Shown: positions 35,181 through 44,131 of the stretch, in pieces
Layout: the number at the start of each line of letters is the position of its first letter
Position numbering within the stretch: the stretch's first letter is position 1
Source: Sphingobacterium spiritivorum ATCC 33861
GTDB lineage: Bacteria; Bacteroidota; Bacteroidia; Sphingobacteriales; Sphingobacteriaceae
Length of the DNA stretch: 64,000 nucleotides
Direction of reading: 5' to 3'
Assembly: GCF_000143765.1 (NCBI RefSeq)
Contig: NZ_GL379771.1
Coordinates: 62,001 to 126,000 of the forward strand
Made by a program: the position numbers and the translations under genes
The notes under the pieces: model-generated
Database searches by the model: none
What the model was told of the DNA's origin: nothing
The model's input: the letters and a program-made list of their open reading frames with translations, nothing else

Positions 35181-35990
35181 ATGATTTCATTTTCAGAATT
35201 AGAAGAATTAATAGAATTAGTAAAGAATGTAAATGGCATGGATCTTTCCGGTTATTCCAGAGCATCCCTGAAACGGAGGGTAACACGCCTTATGGAAATC
35301 GACAGGATGGATCTGGTGGCCTTAAAAACGGCATTGGTCAATACTCCGGGTTACTTCAATCATTTTATAATAGAGTTGACCGTAAATGTAACTGAAATGT
35401 TCCGTGATCCTTTTTTCTACAAGGCCATGCGTGAAGACGTATTCCCTTATCTGGCTTCCTTTCCAAGGATCAAAAGCTGGAGTGCAGGTTGTTCATCAGG
35501 AGAAGAGGTATACTCATTGGCCATTGTTTTGAAAGAAGCAGGGCTATACGACCGGTCATTTATCTATGGTACAGACATTAATAATATCGTACTAGAACAG
35601 GCTAAAAAAGGCATCTATTCTTTACAGAAGATTAAAGATTACTCAGACAATTTTCTGAAATCCGGAACCGTCCATTCGCTGTCCGATTATTACACAGCAA
35701 TGTATGATGCCGCATCTATCAATAATGACCTTAAGAAAAACATTTTATTCTCTTCTCACAATCTGGTTTCAGATGGCGTATTCAATGAATTCCAACTGAT
35801 CACCTGCCGGAATGTATTAATTTATTTCGATCTGGAATTACAGCAGAACGTGATCAGACTCTTCTATGAATCCTTGTGTCTTTTTGGATTTCTTTGTCTG
35901 GGTTCAAAAGAGACTTTACACCATCAGGAGATTGCATCCAAGTTTAAACTGATCAACAAAAAATATAACATTTACCAGAAAATTGCATAG
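35181..35990 (+). CDS. cheR: CheR-type protein-glutamate methyltransferase
   Basis: A 269-residue protein starting 8 bp after the kinase gene. The N-terminal helical part (SGYSRASLKRRVTRLME) is the CheR N-domain. The SAM-binding core shows WSAGCSSGEEVYSLAI, YGTDINN and the ITCRNVLIYF motif, and TVNVTEMFRDP matches the CheR family. CheR methylates Glu side chains of chemoreceptors using SAM. No receptor, CheA or CheW is in this window, so here it probably modifies the coiled-coil or sensor region of the neighbouring kinases. Confidence 0.92.
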   Translation: MISFSELEELIELVKNVNGMDLSGYSRASLKRRVTRLMEIDRMDLVALKTALVNTPGYFNHFIIELTVNVTEMFRDPFFYKAMREDVFPYLASFPRIKSWSAGCSSGEEVYSLAIVLKEAGLYDRSFIYGTDINNIVLEQAKKGIYSLQKIKDYSDNFLKSGTVHSLSDYYTAMYDAASINNDLKKNILFSSHNLVSDGVFNEFQLITCRNVLIYFDLELQQNVIRLFYESLCLFGFLCLGSKETLHHQEIASKFKLINKKYNIYQKIA

Positions 35991-36002
35991 TACGACAGAG
36001 AT

Positions 36003-36584
36003 ATGAATCAGCCGAAGATCATCATATTGGCCGGATCCGCCGGAAGTTACAGTGTTTTAGTAGAAATCCTGAAATATCTGCCTGCGGATATGTCTATTCC
36101 TGTTATCGTCATTCTTCACCGTAATGCAAAATATGAAACCAATATAGAAAGCAGCTTATCCAAAAAATGTAAAATCGAAGTCAAGATCGCAGAAGATAAA
36201 GAAAAGATACAGACCGGGGTGGCTTACTTTGCTCCTCCCGGCTATCATTTACTTGTAGAGCCGGATTATACGTTTTCTCTGGATTCGTCTGAACCTGTAC
36301 AATTTTGCAGACCTTCTATTGATGTCACAATGGAATCTGCTGCAGACGTATATCAATCGGGTACCTGTGGCTTTTTGTTTTCCGGAGCCAATCAGGACGG
36401 TGCAGACGGATTAGCCTATATCAAAAAGATAAATGGCACATGCATTGTGCAAAACCCTGCTGTAGCAGAAATATCTACAATGCCGGAGTCAGCGATAAAA
36501 CTGGGTGCCTATCATCGCATTATGGATAACAAAGGAATTATTGATTTCATATTAGATCTACACAAACAAAACATCAAGAATTAG
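36003..36584 (+). CDS. cheB: stand-alone CheB-type methylesterase domain
   Basis: A 193-residue protein consisting only of the CheB catalytic domain, without the N-terminal receiver. The predicted triad is Ser12 (AGSAGS, matching GASTGG of CheB), His in VILHRN, and Asp in SGANQDGADG. FAPPGYHLL and CRPSIDVTMESAA are typical CheB blocks. It reverses CheR methylation or deamidates Gln. Lacking a receiver, it must be controlled by expression or by contact with the flanking kinases. It begins 12 bp after cheR and ends 4 bp before the next gene. Confidence 0.9.
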   Translation: MNQPKIIILAGSAGSYSVLVEILKYLPADMSIPVIVILHRNAKYETNIESSLSKKCKIEVKIAEDKEKIQTGVAYFAPPGYHLLVEPDYTFSLDSSEPVQFCRPSIDVTMESAADVYQSGTCGFLFSGANQDGADGLAYIKKINGTCIVQNPAVAEISTMPESAIKLGAYHRIMDNKGIIDFILDLHKQNIKN

Positions 36585-36588
36585 TAAC

Positions 36589-38217
36589 ATGAAAAAGCTA
36601 AATCTGTTAATTTTAGATGATAAAATTGAGAACATCATTAGTTTAAAAGCCCTGTTAGAAGATATTGAGGGATTAAACATCCTGAGCAGTTCGGATCCTA
36701 ATGAAGCACTTAGACTATGCTGGAAAGAGGATATCGCCATCGCGCTGATTGATGTTCAGATGCCTGAAATTAACGGGTTTGAATTTGTCTCCATTCTCAA
36801 GAGTAATCCCAAGACCAGAGAAATCATTGCCATAATGGTCACCGCTATATCAAAAGAAGACAAATATCTGATCCAGGGGCTCAACAGTGGGGCAGTCGAT
36901 TATCTGTACAAGCCCTTAAGCCCTGAAATCACAATTGCAAAGGTCAAATCCTTTATGCAGCAGGTATTGACTCAGCTTCAGATCAAAGAAAAAAATGCGG
37001 AACTGGAGCAGTCCAAACAGGAGCTGATCCGATCCAAAGAGGAAGCGGAACAAGCCCGAAAATCAAAGGAAATCTTCCTTGCCAATATGAGTCATGAGAT
37101 CCGTACTCCGATCAACGGAATAATGGGTATCACACAGATGCTCCGTAGTTCTACGCTATCCAGTGAGCAAAAGGATTGGGTAAACCGGCTGGACAGTGCT
37201 TCCCATTCGCTTTTATTAATTATCAATGATATTCTCGATATTTCGAAGATAGACTCCGGAATGATGAAACTGGAATTTGAGAACCTGGTATTTCAGGATC
37301 TATTCGATGATCTCAATAAAATATTCAAAATAAAGGCAGCAAATAAGAATCTCGAATTTGAGATGAATATTGACAGCGATCTGCCTACTTATGTCAAAAC
37401 CGACTCGCTACGTCTGCAACAGATCCTAAGCAATTTTATCTCCAACGGTTTGAAATTTACCGAAAAAGGTAAAGTAACACTAAGTATCAGAATACTGGAA
37501 GTAAAAGATAACAGTTATTTTATCCGGTTCAGTGTAAAAGATACCGGAATAGGCATACGCGCGGAATCACTTAATAAAATTTTTCTGGCCTTTGAGCAGG
37601 CTGATGATGGTATTACCAAAAAATTCGGAGGAACAGGACTCGGATTAGCTATTGTCAAAAGACTTGCGGATCTTTTCAACGGATCCGTAGATGCCACCAG
37701 CGTCTATAATGAAGGCAGCGAGTTTTCCTTCCAGTGCTGGTTTGAAAAAGCAGAAAGTTATGATGTTACAGACTCAAAAATAGAGCAACTTTATACCCAA
37801 TTACCTAAATTCGAACGTTTGATAGTTTTAATTGCAGAGGACAATGATCTCAATAGTTTTATGCTTTCCCATATTCTGAAAAGCTGGGATTGTGAGGTGG
37901 ATATTGTCAAAAATGGAAAATCCGCACTGGAGAATGTGGAAAATAAAAATTATGACTTAATCATGATGGACACGCATATGCCTATTATGAGCGGATTTGA
38001 AGCGATCAGGGAAATCAAGAATCACGCAGACCCTGTCAAAGCCAATACACCTATAATCACCATTTCCGCATCTGTTTTGGAATCCGAACAAGCAGAGGCC
38101 TATGAGGTCGGAGCTGATGGTGTGATCGGAAAACCCTTTGATGCAATAGACCTTTATAATCGTATTATTGAAGTAATTGAGAAGAAAAAGCAAATTAAGT
38201 TAGGTTTCAAGAACTGA
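36589..38217 (+). CDS. receiver - histidine kinase - receiver protein
   Basis: A 542-residue soluble protein: N-terminal receiver with Asp55 (IALIDVQMPEING), linker coiled coil (115-155), HisKA with His at about 169 (NMSHEIRTPINGI), HATPase with DTGIGI and GGTGLGLAI, and a C-terminal receiver (about 410-535, LIMMDTHMP). There is no sensor or membrane segment, so input is likely phosphotransfer onto the first receiver from the upstream hybrid kinase. It ends the operon. Output DNA-binding domains are missing from all four genes, so the final target lies elsewhere. Confidence 0.92.
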   Translation: MKKLNLLILDDKIENIISLKALLEDIEGLNILSSSDPNEALRLCWKEDIAIALIDVQMPEINGFEFVSILKSNPKTREIIAIMVTAISKEDKYLIQGLNSGAVDYLYKPLSPEITIAKVKSFMQQVLTQLQIKEKNAELEQSKQELIRSKEEAEQARKSKEIFLANMSHEIRTPINGIMGITQMLRSSTLSSEQKDWVNRLDSASHSLLLIINDILDISKIDSGMMKLEFENLVFQDLFDDLNKIFKIKAANKNLEFEMNIDSDLPTYVKTDSLRLQQILSNFISNGLKFTEKGKVTLSIRILEVKDNSYFIRFSVKDTGIGIRAESLNKIFLAFEQADDGITKKFGGTGLGLAIVKRLADLFNGSVDATSVYNEGSEFSFQCWFEKAESYDVTDSKIEQLYTQLPKFERLIVLIAEDNDLNSFMLSHILKSWDCEVDIVKNGKSALENVENKNYDLIMMDTHMPIMSGFEAIREIKNHADPVKANTPIITISASVLESEQAEAYEVGADGVIGKPFDAIDLYNRIIEVIEKKKQIKLGFKN

Positions 38218-38277
38218 TAATTTAGATAAGCCATAAATATTGTATATTTTTATAAAAGTTTAAATACATAGTTCACA

Positions 38278-38811
38278 ATGAAAAAATTATTTATTATTCC
38301 TGCTTTAGCTCTTGCTGTAGCGTTTACATCTTGTGGCGGTGAAAGCAAAAAAACTTCGACAGAAGGGAATACAGAAACAACCAGTACAGAAACACAGACA
38401 CCTGAAGAAACTGTACCTGGAATCGAAAATGTAGCGATTTCGAATACCCTTTCTTTGGAAGGAAATGATCAGATGAAATATGACAAAGATCTGTTTCGTG
38501 TAAAAGCTGGTGAGCCTGTGGAATTGACTTTTAAAAATGCAGGTCAGCAACCTAAAGAATCAATGGGACACAATGTCGTTATCCTGAAACCAGGTACTGA
38601 TGTCGCTACTTTCGGTGGTGAGGCAGCAGGAGCAGCAGCAAGCGAATATATTCCTAAATCTTCTGCTTCATCTATTATCGCACACACAAAATTATTAGGC
38701 CCGGGTGAAACTGATAAAATCACGTTCACATTGGAGAAAGGTGTTTACTCCTTTATCTGTAGTTTTCCGGGTCACTTCGGTATTATGCAAGGTAAAATCG
38801 TTGCAGAATAA
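38278..38811 (+). CDS. azurin-like blue copper lipoprotein
   Basis: A 177-residue protein. The lipoprotein signal ends FTSC (Cys19), followed by a Thr/Glu-rich linker (20-48) that would hold the domain away from the membrane. The copper site is complete: His98 (MGHN), Cys161, His166 and Met170 (CSFPGHFGIM), the type 1 ligand set of azurin. It carries single electrons in the periplasm, for example to a cytochrome c peroxidase or oxidase. It stands alone, 60 bp after the kinase operon, with its own terminator. Confidence 0.95.
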   Translation: MKKLFIIPALALAVAFTSCGGESKKTSTEGNTETTSTETQTPEETVPGIENVAISNTLSLEGNDQMKYDKDLFRVKAGEPVELTFKNAGQQPKESMGHNVVILKPGTDVATFGGEAAGAAASEYIPKSSASSIIAHTKLLGPGETDKITFTLEKGVYSFICSFPGHFGIMQGKIVAE

Positions 38812-38834
38812 TCAGACTTTAAAAACAACATAAG

Positions 38835-38863
38835 AAAAGACACCTTCCGGGGTGTCTTTTTTG
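38835..38863 (+). terminator. terminator of the azurin gene
   Basis: AAAAGACACC, loop TTCCGG, GGTGTCTTTTTT: a stable stem followed by a T-run, 24 bp after the azurin stop. Confidence 0.9.
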
Positions 38864-38948
38864 TGTAAAAACCGTTTTATTTTAAACTGTTGCTTACGAA
38901 TAGTATTAATAATCATTAACTTTGGCAGCAAAATAAAAATCAAACTTT

Positions 38949-40355
38949 ATGCAATACGACGTAATAGTAATCGGAAGCGGGCCAGGTGGATATGTGGCTG
39001 CCATCCGTTGCGCGCAATTAGGTTTAAAAACTGCCGTAATCGAAAAGTATAGTACATTTGGAGGTACTTGTCTTAATGTGGGATGTATTCCTTCCAAAGC
39101 ATTATTAGACTCTTCAGAGCATTATCACAATGCTGCTCACAGCTTCGAAGATCATGGGATTAGCCTAAGTAACTTAAAGGTTGATATTAAAAAAATGATG
39201 GCACGTAAAGACGATGTCATTGCTCAAAATACAGCAGGTATCACTTATTTATTTAAGAAAAATAAAATAGATAGTTTTCAGGGAGTTGGTTCTTTCGTAG
39301 ACAAAAACACCGTTTTGGTCACTAAAGAAGATGGAAAAACTGAACAACTGACAACCAAAAATGTTATTATCGCGACAGGTTCGAAGCCGACGGCTTTACC
39401 ATTCCTTCCGGTAGATAAGAAACGTATCATTACCTCTACGGAGGCATTATCTTTAACAGAAATCCCTAAAAATCTGATTGTAATCGGTGGCGGTGTAATC
39501 GGACTTGAATTAGGATCTGTGTACGCGCGCCTTGGTGCAAAAGTGACGGTAGTGGAATTTGCTAAATCCATCATCAGTACAATGGATGGCGGATTGGGTA
39601 AAGAACTGCAACGTGTATTGAAAAAATCCCTGGGAATGGAATTCCTTCTGGGTCATAAAGTTACCGGTGCATCTGTAAAAGGTAAGAAAGTAACGGTTAC
39701 TGCGGAAGATCCTAAAGGTCAGGAAATCTCTTTGGAAGGTGATTATTGTATTGTTTCTGTAGGCCGTGTAGCCTATACAGCTGGCCTGGGTCTGGAAAAC
39801 ATCGGTATACAGACAGAAGAAAGAGGCAACAAGATCCCTGTGAACGATCACCTGGAAACAACTGTACCGGGTATCTACGCTATCGGAGATGTAATCAAAG
39901 GTGCTATGCTTGCTCACAAAGCAGAAGATGAAGGTATAGCTGTAGCTGAAAGAATAGCAGGGCAAAAACCACATATTGATTATAACCTTATCCCGGGTGT
40001 AGTCTATACATGGCCTGAAGTTGCTTCTGTCGGTCAAACGGAGGAACAATTGAAAGAAGCGGGTAAAAAATATAAATCAGGTTCATTCTCATTCAAAGCT
40101 TCAGGACGTGCTAAAGCATCCGGAGACACAGATGGATTTATCAAAGTACTGGCAGACGCTGAGACTGACGAAGTATTAGGTATACATATGATCGGACCTC
40201 GTGCTGCAGATATGATTGCAGAAGCAGTCGTAGCGATGGAATACCGTGCTTCGGCTGAAGATATCGGCCGCATATGCCATGCTCACCCGACATTCACAGA
40301 AGCGCTTAAAGAAGCAGCCCTGGCAGCAACTGCTAACCGGGCGATACACGCTTAA
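38949..40355 (+). CDS. lpdA: dihydrolipoamide dehydrogenase, copy 1
   Basis: A 468-residue flavoprotein: FAD site VIGSGPGGYVAAI, redox disulfide GGTCLNVGCIPSK, NAD site VIGGGVIGLELGSVYARLG, and the C-terminal catalytic pair CHAHPTFTEA. This form has the mitochondrial-like GGTCLNVGCIPSKALL signature and closely resembles E3 of 2-oxoglutarate or branched-chain dehydrogenase complexes. It reoxidises lipoyl-E2 with NAD+. TAACTTTG at 38917-38924 is the likely -7 box. No E1/E2 genes are adjacent. Confidence 0.95.
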   Translation: MQYDVIVIGSGPGGYVAAIRCAQLGLKTAVIEKYSTFGGTCLNVGCIPSKALLDSSEHYHNAAHSFEDHGISLSNLKVDIKKMMARKDDVIAQNTAGITYLFKKNKIDSFQGVGSFVDKNTVLVTKEDGKTEQLTTKNVIIATGSKPTALPFLPVDKKRIITSTEALSLTEIPKNLIVIGGGVIGLELGSVYARLGAKVTVVEFAKSIISTMDGGLGKELQRVLKKSLGMEFLLGHKVTGASVKGKKVTVTAEDPKGQEISLEGDYCIVSVGRVAYTAGLGLENIGIQTEERGNKIPVNDHLETTVPGIYAIGDVIKGAMLAHKAEDEGIAVAERIAGQKPHIDYNLIPGVVYTWPEVASVGQTEEQLKEAGKKYKSGSFSFKASGRAKASGDTDGFIKVLADAETDEVLGIHMIGPRAADMIAEAVVAMEYRASAEDIGRICHAHPTFTEALKEAALAATANRAIHA

Positions 40356-40367
40356 ATAATATAACAG

Positions 40368-40398
40368 AGAAGGGCGATTTATTTGCCCTTCTTTTTTT
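40368..40398 (+). terminator. terminator of lpdA copy 1
   Basis: AGAAGGGC, loop GATTTATTT, GCCCTTCT then TTTTTT. Confidence 0.9.
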
Positions 40399-40529
40399 CA
40401 ATCAGATCAGGGAATCTACCATCCGGGATAAATACATCGTACAGAAATCAATATCTCCACTATTTAATTCCGCACGAAAGGCTAAACCCGGCTATCCCTG
40501 CACACACCTCAACTCTAAATACGGAAATC

Positions 40530-40940
40530 ATGAATTTTTACACCAGAAAATGGATCAAGCCTGAGGATCTCAACCCAAATGGAACATTATTCGGAGGGAC
40601 ATTACTGAGATGGATCGATGAAGAAGCTGTAATATATGCAATTGTACAACTGGGTAATCCTTTTGTAGTTACCAAGTATATTTCAGAGATCAACTTTGTA
40701 AGTTCAGCCAGACAGGGAGATATCATCGAACTCGGCATAGAAGCAATAGCTTTTGGCACAACTTCATTGACCATGAAATGTGAAGTAAGGAATAAAATAA
40801 CCAGAAAGACAATACTTTCGATTGAAAAACTGGTATTTGTAAACCTGAATGAGGAAGGCACTCCTACTCCGCACGGGAGAACAGAAATTACATATGCCTA
40901 TATGGGTATTGAACGCATAAACAAAGGAGATGCTGATTAA
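40530..40940 (+). CDS. hotdog-fold acyl-CoA thioesterase
   Basis: A 136-residue protein from ATG 40530. The longer frame (40383) runs through the lpdA terminator and is not credible. Hotdog-fold features of the YciA/BACH type are PNGTLFGGTLLRWIDEEA with the catalytic Asp, EINFVSSARQGDIIELG, and FVNLNEEG. It hydrolyses acyl-CoA to free acid and CoA. Its chain-length preference is unknown. The stop codon overlaps that of the convergent DUF3817 gene. Confidence 0.87.
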   Translation: MNFYTRKWIKPEDLNPNGTLFGGTLLRWIDEEAVIYAIVQLGNPFVVTKYISEINFVSSARQGDIIELGIEAIAFGTTSLTMKCEVRNKITRKTILSIEKLVFVNLNEEGTPTPHGRTEITYAYMGIERINKGDAD

Positions 40941-41239
40941 GCAACTCCTTTAGCATGTTTTGCAATTTCTTTTTTCAGATCCAACTCTACCCAGAATGAA
41001 GCAACAGGGATCAGTGATACCACAAAATACTTCAACGCTTTCATTACTGACCACTTGTACTCTACCGTACAAACGATGAGCATAATGACAAATATAACGA
41101 CCAGAAAGCCGTGAATGGATCCGGCGATACGTACAGCTTCAGGAATATCAGCGAAATATTTCAAAGGCATAGCAAAACAGAAAAGGAGAATGGTGGAGAT
41201 CGCTTCCCATAAAGCGATTTGTCTAAAAAGTCTTAGCAT
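40937..41239 (-). CDS. DUF3817 small integral membrane protein
   Basis: A 100-residue protein from ATG 41239. The frame extends upstream to 41440 without membrane-protein character. Three hydrophobic helices (WEAISTILLFCFAMPL, IHGFLVVIFVIMLIVCTV, YFVVSLIPVASFWVE) with the conserved W-E-x-x-S and G-x-x-H-G-F pattern of DUF3817. Function unknown. Convergent with the thioesterase gene with a four-base overlap. Confidence 0.82.
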   Translation of the reverse strand: MLRLFRQIALWEAISTILLFCFAMPLKYFADIPEAVRIAGSIHGFLVVIFVIMLIVCTVEYKWSVMKALKYFVVSLIPVASFWVELDLKKEIAKHAKGVA

Positions 41240-41551
41240 AATAATATCTTCAAACTTCAAAAGTAATACTAATTTGATCACAAAGATCTGACTATGTTTC
41301 TCTTTGACCAATAACTGACAAATGACATCTTTGCAGATGGATTTAGTGCATTTGTATGCAAACAATTGCATTTCCATTACATGGCAGATTAAAAAATAAT
41401 ACGTACATTTGGAGGAGATTGTGTGTTCATTTTTAGTCATGATTGCACATCACTAAATCAACTACAGAAATTATTATCTGCAAGTTCCGGAATCTGTATT
41501 TATATAGAAAAACGGAAATTACGGATAACTAAAAAAGACAAATTATATCAT
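41240..41551. other. divergent promoter region between DUF3817 gene and lpdA copy 2
   Basis: About 310 bp without a gene. TACATTTG at 41404-41411 is a consensus -7 box pointing toward lpdA copy 2, which would give a leader of about 130 nt. No clear -33 element or riboswitch is seen. Confidence 0.5.
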
Positions 41552-42940
41552 ATGAATTACGACATCATTGTAATTGGAAGTGGACCTGGCGGGTATGTTG
41601 CTGCCATCAGAGCTGCTCAATTGGGCTTTAAGACTGCGATCGTTGAGCGCGAATCATTAGGCGGAATCTGTCTCAACTGGGGCTGTATTCCTACAAAAGC
41701 ATTAATCAAAAGCGCACAGGTTTTTGAATATCTGAATCACGCTGAAGACTACGGAATCAAAGTTCAGGGCGGAGAAGCAGATTTTGATGCAATTGTCAAA
41801 AGAAGCCGCGGGGTTGCTGATGGGATGAGCAAAGGAATCCAGTTTCTTATGAAAAAGAACAAGATTGATGTCATCAATGGTACTGCCAAAATCAAAAAAG
41901 GTGGTAAAGTAGAGGTCAAAGGAGCTGACGGAGCGACAAAAGAATATACAGCCAAGCATACTATTCTGGCTACAGGTGCCCGTTCACGCGAATTACCTAA
42001 TTTACCACAGGATGGCAAAAAAATTATTGGATACCGTCAGGCATTGACTTTACCAAACAAACCAAAATCAATGGTTGTAGTGGGCTCAGGAGCAATCGGT
42101 GTTGAATTTGCTTATTTCTACAATGCGATGGGTACGCAGGTCACTATCGTAGAATTCATGGATCGTATCGTTCCTGTAGAGGATGAAGAAGTATCCAAAC
42201 AATTGGAGAAAAGTCTTAAAAAAGCAGGTATCAATATCTTAACAAAATCTGAAGTTCAGTCCGTAGACACAAAAGGTGAGTTAAGTAAAGTAAGTATCAA
42301 AACAGCTAAAGGAGTAGAAACTCTGGAAGCAGAGATTGTACTTTCGGCTGTAGGTATAACTCCAAATATCGAGAATATCGGTCTTGAAGAAACAGGTGTA
42401 AAAACAGACAAAGGTCGTGTACTTGTTGACGATTTCTACAAAACAAGTGTAGAAGGTGTATATGCTATCGGTGACATCGTAAAAGGTCAGGCACTGGCTC
42501 ACGTTGCTTCTGCTGAGGCAATCACCTGTGTAGAAAAAATAAAAGGTCTTCACGTAGAAGCTATCGATTATAATAATATTCCGGGATGTACGTATTGTTC
42601 ACCTGAAATTGCATCTGTTGGTTACACTGAAAAAGCAGCTAAAGAAGCAGGATACGAACTGAAAGTTGGTAAATTCCCATTTTCGGCATCCGGAAAAGCT
42701 TCTGCCGCCGGAGCTAAAGATGGCTTTGTAAAAGTAATTTTCGATGCGAAATACGGTGAATTACTAGGTGCGCATATGATCGGAGCTAATGTTACTGAAA
42801 TGATCGCAGAGATTGTCGTAGCTCGTAAATTGGAGACGACAGGTCATGAAATGATCAAATCGGTACATCCTCACCCGACCATGAGTGAAGCGATTATGGA
42901 AGCCTGTGCAGATGCATATGGTGAAGTGATCCACTTGTAG
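41552..42940 (+). CDS. lpdA: dihydrolipoamide dehydrogenase, copy 2
   Basis: A 462-residue protein from ATG 41552. Same domain order as copy 1, but with the GGICLNWGCIPTKALIKS disulfide motif, VVGSGAIGVEFAYFYNAMG NAD site and HPHPTMSEAIMEA end, the pattern of E3 from bacterial pyruvate dehydrogenase complexes. The two copies differ throughout, so they are old paralogues rather than a recent duplication, and probably serve different 2-oxoacid dehydrogenases. Stop is followed by a strong terminator. Confidence 0.95.
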   Translation: MNYDIIVIGSGPGGYVAAIRAAQLGFKTAIVERESLGGICLNWGCIPTKALIKSAQVFEYLNHAEDYGIKVQGGEADFDAIVKRSRGVADGMSKGIQFLMKKNKIDVINGTAKIKKGGKVEVKGADGATKEYTAKHTILATGARSRELPNLPQDGKKIIGYRQALTLPNKPKSMVVVGSGAIGVEFAYFYNAMGTQVTIVEFMDRIVPVEDEEVSKQLEKSLKKAGINILTKSEVQSVDTKGELSKVSIKTAKGVETLEAEIVLSAVGITPNIENIGLEETGVKTDKGRVLVDDFYKTSVEGVYAIGDIVKGQALAHVASAEAITCVEKIKGLHVEAIDYNNIPGCTYCSPEIASVGYTEKAAKEAGYELKVGKFPFSASGKASAAGAKDGFVKVIFDAKYGELLGAHMIGANVTEMIAEIVVARKLETTGHEMIKSVHPHPTMSEAIMEACADAYGEVIHL

Positions 42941-42960
42941 GCAATAACCTACCCTATACA

Positions 42961-42994
42961 AAAAGGCATTCAAAAATTTTGAATGCCTTTTTTA
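42961..42994. terminator. terminator of lpdA copy 2
   Basis: AAAAGGCATTCAAAA and TTTTGAATGCCTTTTTT form a nearly perfect palindrome with T-runs on both sides. It may also stop transcripts on the other strand. Confidence 0.9.
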
Positions 42995-43068
42995 GTTTAT
43001 AATTCTGAATCAAACAGCGTTTGGCTTCCCTGCCACATGACGCAATTGCTTAGTGACATACGTTCAGT

Positions 43069-44076
43069 TTATTGCAGTATTAATCTGGACTTAAAGATAA
43101 ATTGCTGAGGCTTATACTCTTCTTTATTTTCCAGTCGATTGAACAAAATCTCCGCAGCTTTCTTAGCCTGCTGATCCGGAAACTGCTCAATACTTCCCAT
43201 CGGAGGGTTTTCCATATATTTCCATAACGGATAGTTTGCAAAACTGATAAAATGGATATCACTGTTCAGTGATACACCTCTCTGCCGTGCAAATTTCATA
43301 ACATCCAGTGTGACGAAGTCATTAAAAGATAATATCGCAGAAGGTCTGTCCGATAGCGTAAGGAGTTTGTTCATAGCTTCTTCATTGCCCTCTTCGGTAA
43401 GATCTGTATTGACGAGATAACGGTCGTCAAATGCAATATCATTCTTTCTCAAACCTTTGATGTAAGCCAGCTTACGTTCCTCAGAAGCCAGTAAGGTATC
43501 CGGTCCGTTGATGAGGGCTATCTTCTGGTGTCCGCGCGATACAAAAGCATCTATAGCCTCATAGACTCCTGTTGCCAGATCGCATTCTATACGGTCAATA
43601 TCATTCAGATTGGGTACGCAGTCAAAGAAGACAACCGGAATCTCCGATTCTTCCATACTCTTGATAAAATCAAAAGAATTGGTATTTTTCCCTATTGACA
43701 TCAATACACCGTCAACGCGATGTTTTTTGAGGGTTTGCAGTATCCGTAATTCTCTTTCTGCATCGTCCATTGACTGGCCCATGATCACCGTATACTTACG
43801 CTCATTAGCAAAGTTTTCAATCTCACTGATGGCAGCAGAGAAAAAGGGTTCTGAAAGACTGGGTAACACTACTCCTATTGTAAATGTCTTCCGCTGTTTA
43901 AAGAAAATGGCAGTCTGATTCGGCTCATAGTTCATCTCCTCAGCCATTTTCTTTACCCGCATAGTGGTTACCAACCCAATACTCGGATGATCATTCAGCG
44001 CTCTGGAAACTGTAGAAGGAGATATCTTCAGCTTTCTGGCTATTTCTTTTATTGTGGCCGGTTTTTCTTTCTTCAT
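43069..44076 (-). CDS. LacI-family transcriptional regulator
   Basis: A 335-residue protein from ATG 44076. The N-terminal LacI helix-turn-helix ATIKEIARKLKISPSTVSRA with hinge helix (VTTMRVKKMAEEMNYEPN) is followed by a periplasmic-binding-protein-like effector domain (TIGVVLPSLSEPFFSAAI, KHRVDGVLMSIG, RPSAILSFND). It would repress or activate sugar-utilisation genes depending on a small ligand, but no sugar genes are adjacent. The frame upstream of the chosen ATG has no domain content. Confidence 0.92.
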   Translation of the reverse strand: MKKEKPATIKEIARKLKISPSTVSRALNDHPSIGLVTTMRVKKMAEEMNYEPNQTAIFFKQRKTFTIGVVLPSLSEPFFSAAISEIENFANERKYTVIMGQSMDDAERELRILQTLKKHRVDGVLMSIGKNTNSFDFIKSMEESEIPVVFFDCVPNLNDIDRIECDLATGVYEAIDAFVSRGHQKIALINGPDTLLASEERKLAYIKGLRKNDIAFDDRYLVNTDLTEEGNEEAMNKLLTLSDRPSAILSFNDFVTLDVMKFARQRGVSLNSDIHFISFANYPLWKYMENPPMGSIEQFPDQQAKKAAEILFNRLENKEEYKPQQFIFKSRLILQ

Positions 44077-44131
44077 AGCTATCTGTATCAATCCTACTTT
44101 GCAAAGTAAGAAATCTTTTAAACATTTACAT

